Shown: piece after piece, positions 14,701 through 15,608 of the stretch | How positions within the stretch are numbered: position 1 is the first letter of the stretch | How the letters are laid out: each line of letters begins with the position of its first letter | NCBI GenBank assembly: GCA_028684405.1 | Contig: JAQUGA010000036.1 | Span: 1-15,608, forward strand | Reading direction: 5' to 3' | DNA length: 15,608 nucleotides | Source of the DNA: Bacteroidales bacterium | GTDB lineage: Bacteria; Bacteroidota; Bacteroidia; Bacteroidales; WCHB1-69 | The notes under the pieces: generated by a model | Told to the model about the DNA's origin: nothing | What the model saw: only the letters and a program-made list of their open reading frames with translations | Database searches by the model: none | Position numbers and translations under genes: made by a program

Positions 14701-14733
14701 CAAAATTAATAATTTATTTCAATTAAGTATCAA
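14701..14733 (-). promoter_or_regulatory. Possible internal promoter before lpxC-fabZ
   Basis: On the minus strand TTG (14733-14731), a 22-base spacer and TAATTTTG (14708-14701) fit the Bacteroidota promoter pattern; the -7 box is identical to that of mreB. Only nine bases separate it from the lpxC-fabZ ATG, so the leader would be about five bases or less. It lies in the 43-base gap after lpxD. Confidence 0.4.
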
Positions 14734-14734
14734 T

Positions 14735-15608
14735 TTATGTGTTGGCTTGGTTTTTCTCAAGCGATTCAATGCGTTTAAGCAGTTCAGGAAGTTTGCGAAA
14801 AAGAACCGCAGATTTCCTGAAAATGGAGGCGTCCATGGCTGGAGCTCCTAACAAAATGGCACCTTCTGTATGGATGTTGTTGGACACTCCAGTTTGGGCA
14901 CCAATTTTTACCTCATCGGCAATTTTAATATGGCCTGCAATCCCTACTTGACCACCAATCATACAGTTTTTTCCTATTTTTGAAGATCCTGCAATGCCAG
15001 AAAGTGCTGCTATTACTGTGTTGTTGCCAATTTCTACATTATGTGCAACTTGAATTAAATTGTCTAGTTTAACTCCTTTGCGGATAATTGTAGACCCCAT
15101 TGTGGATCGATCGATGCAAGCATTGGCACCAATTTCCACCCAGTCTTCAATAATAACATTTCCAATTTGAGCCACTTTTTGAAATGCGTCATTTTGTTGC
15201 GGAGCAAAACCGAAACCATCCGCTCCAATAACAGCTCCCGCATGGATGGTACAATGTTGACCAATGATATTTGAGTCGTACACTTTAACACCTGCATACA
15301 ATACTGTGTGATCGCCGATTTGAGTATTGTCGCCAATAACAACATGTGGATAAAGTTGGACATTGTTGCCAATAGTGCAATTTTCACCAATGCTTACAAA
15401 ATCACCTATATAGCAATTTTCACCAATGCTTGTAGAGTTGGCAATGGCCACCATTTTTGAAATGCCTGTTTTAATTGGTTTTAGTGAATTATAAAATTCT
15501 AATAATTTGGCAAAAGCCATATAAGGGTCTTCCACTCTAATCAAAGTAGTAGTGAATTTTTGCTCAGCAACAAAGTCCGATTTAACGATGCAAGCAGTGG
15601 CTTTTGTG
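14735..15608 (-). CDS. lpxD: UDP-3-O-acylglucosamine N-acyltransferase LpxD, N terminus cut by the window edge
   Basis: The frame is open from the right edge to the stop at 14735-14737, giving 290 residues; about 50-55 N-terminal residues of a usual 340-350 are missing. The first visible residues, TKATACIVKSDF, belong to the N-terminal uridine-binding domain, so the real start lies outside. LpxD adds the second 3-hydroxyacyl chain, from acyl carrier protein to the amine exposed by LpxC. The beta-helix of hexapeptide repeats runs from about residue 55 to 240. The catalytic His is in LIQVAHNVEIG (residue 189 of the visible part), the counterpart of E. coli H239. GADGFGFAP near 128-136 is a family signature. 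A C-terminal helix with ELLKRIESLEK follows. It heads the cluster lpxD, lpxC-fabZ, lpxA; LpxB and other lipid A genes are not in the window. Confidence 0.96.
   Translation of the reverse strand, partial: TKATACIVKSDFVAEQKFTTTLIRVEDPYMAFAKLLEFYNSLKPIKTGISKMVAIANSTSIGENCYIGDFVSIGENCTIGNNVQLYPHVVIGDNTQIGDHTVLYAGVKVYDSNIIGQHCTIHAGAVIGADGFGFAPQQNDAFQKVAQIGNVIIEDWVEIGANACIDRSTMGSTIIRKGVKLDNLIQVAHNVEIGNNTVIAALSGIAGSSKIGKNCMIGGQVGIAGHIKIADEVKIGAQTGVSNNIHTEGAILLGAPAMDASIFRKSAVLFRKLPELLKRIESLEKNQANT

Noticed and set aside
14692..14703. TTG start four codons upstream for lpxC-fabZ
   Set aside because: A TTG inside the -7 box is less likely than the ATG at 14691, which begins the usual LpxC N terminus.

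Overview
The window reads as chromosomal DNA of a Bacteroidota bacterium. By eye it is AT-rich. Several genes are preceded by the phylum's -7 promoter box TAnnTTTG: TATATTTG before padR, resB and a small lipoprotein gene, and TAATTTTG before mreB and lpxC-fabZ. Typical Bacteroidota gene forms are also present: an LpxC-FabZ fusion, a short phosphoglycerate dehydrogenase whose catalytic His is replaced by Lys, a PspC protein with a long C-terminal extension, and HtpG with the motif ELVSNAVDA. Shine-Dalgarno sequences are not evident. The order or family within the phylum cannot be fixed from this window.

Layout. From the left edge come the 5' part of htpG (minus strand, cut by the edge), then a padR-pspC regulator and membrane-protein pair (minus, 4-nt overlap) under a long palindromic operator. 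Next is a resB-ccsA cytochrome c maturation pair (minus, 4-nt overlap), a 62-residue acidic lipoprotein gene (minus) and a solitary mreB (minus). A 254-bp divergent region then separates mreB from serC and serA (plus), the first two steps of serine synthesis, which have a strong hairpin between them. A four-helix-bundle (S23-type) gene (plus) converges on an M16 metallopeptidase gene (minus) across a bidirectional terminator. The right end carries lpxD (cut by the edge), lpxC-fabZ and lpxA (all minus), the early lipid A genes.

Function. Most of the window is housekeeping and envelope biology: lipid A synthesis, cell shape, cytochrome c assembly, an envelope-associated PspC protein, an exported peptidase and a lipoprotein. 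Around these sit serine synthesis and a chaperone. No stretch longer than 300 bases lacks a gene, and I see no tRNA, rRNA, CRISPR array, insertion sequence, phage gene or toxin-antitoxin pair.

I did not find a clearly new multi-gene system. The most distinctive signals are regulatory: a 33-bp near-perfect palindrome at padR with a start codon so close to the -7 box that the mRNA may be leaderless, a perfect 11-bp inverted repeat upstream of htpG, and a 9-bp inverted repeat at the mreB promoter. The small acidic repeat lipoprotein is the least characterised coding gene.
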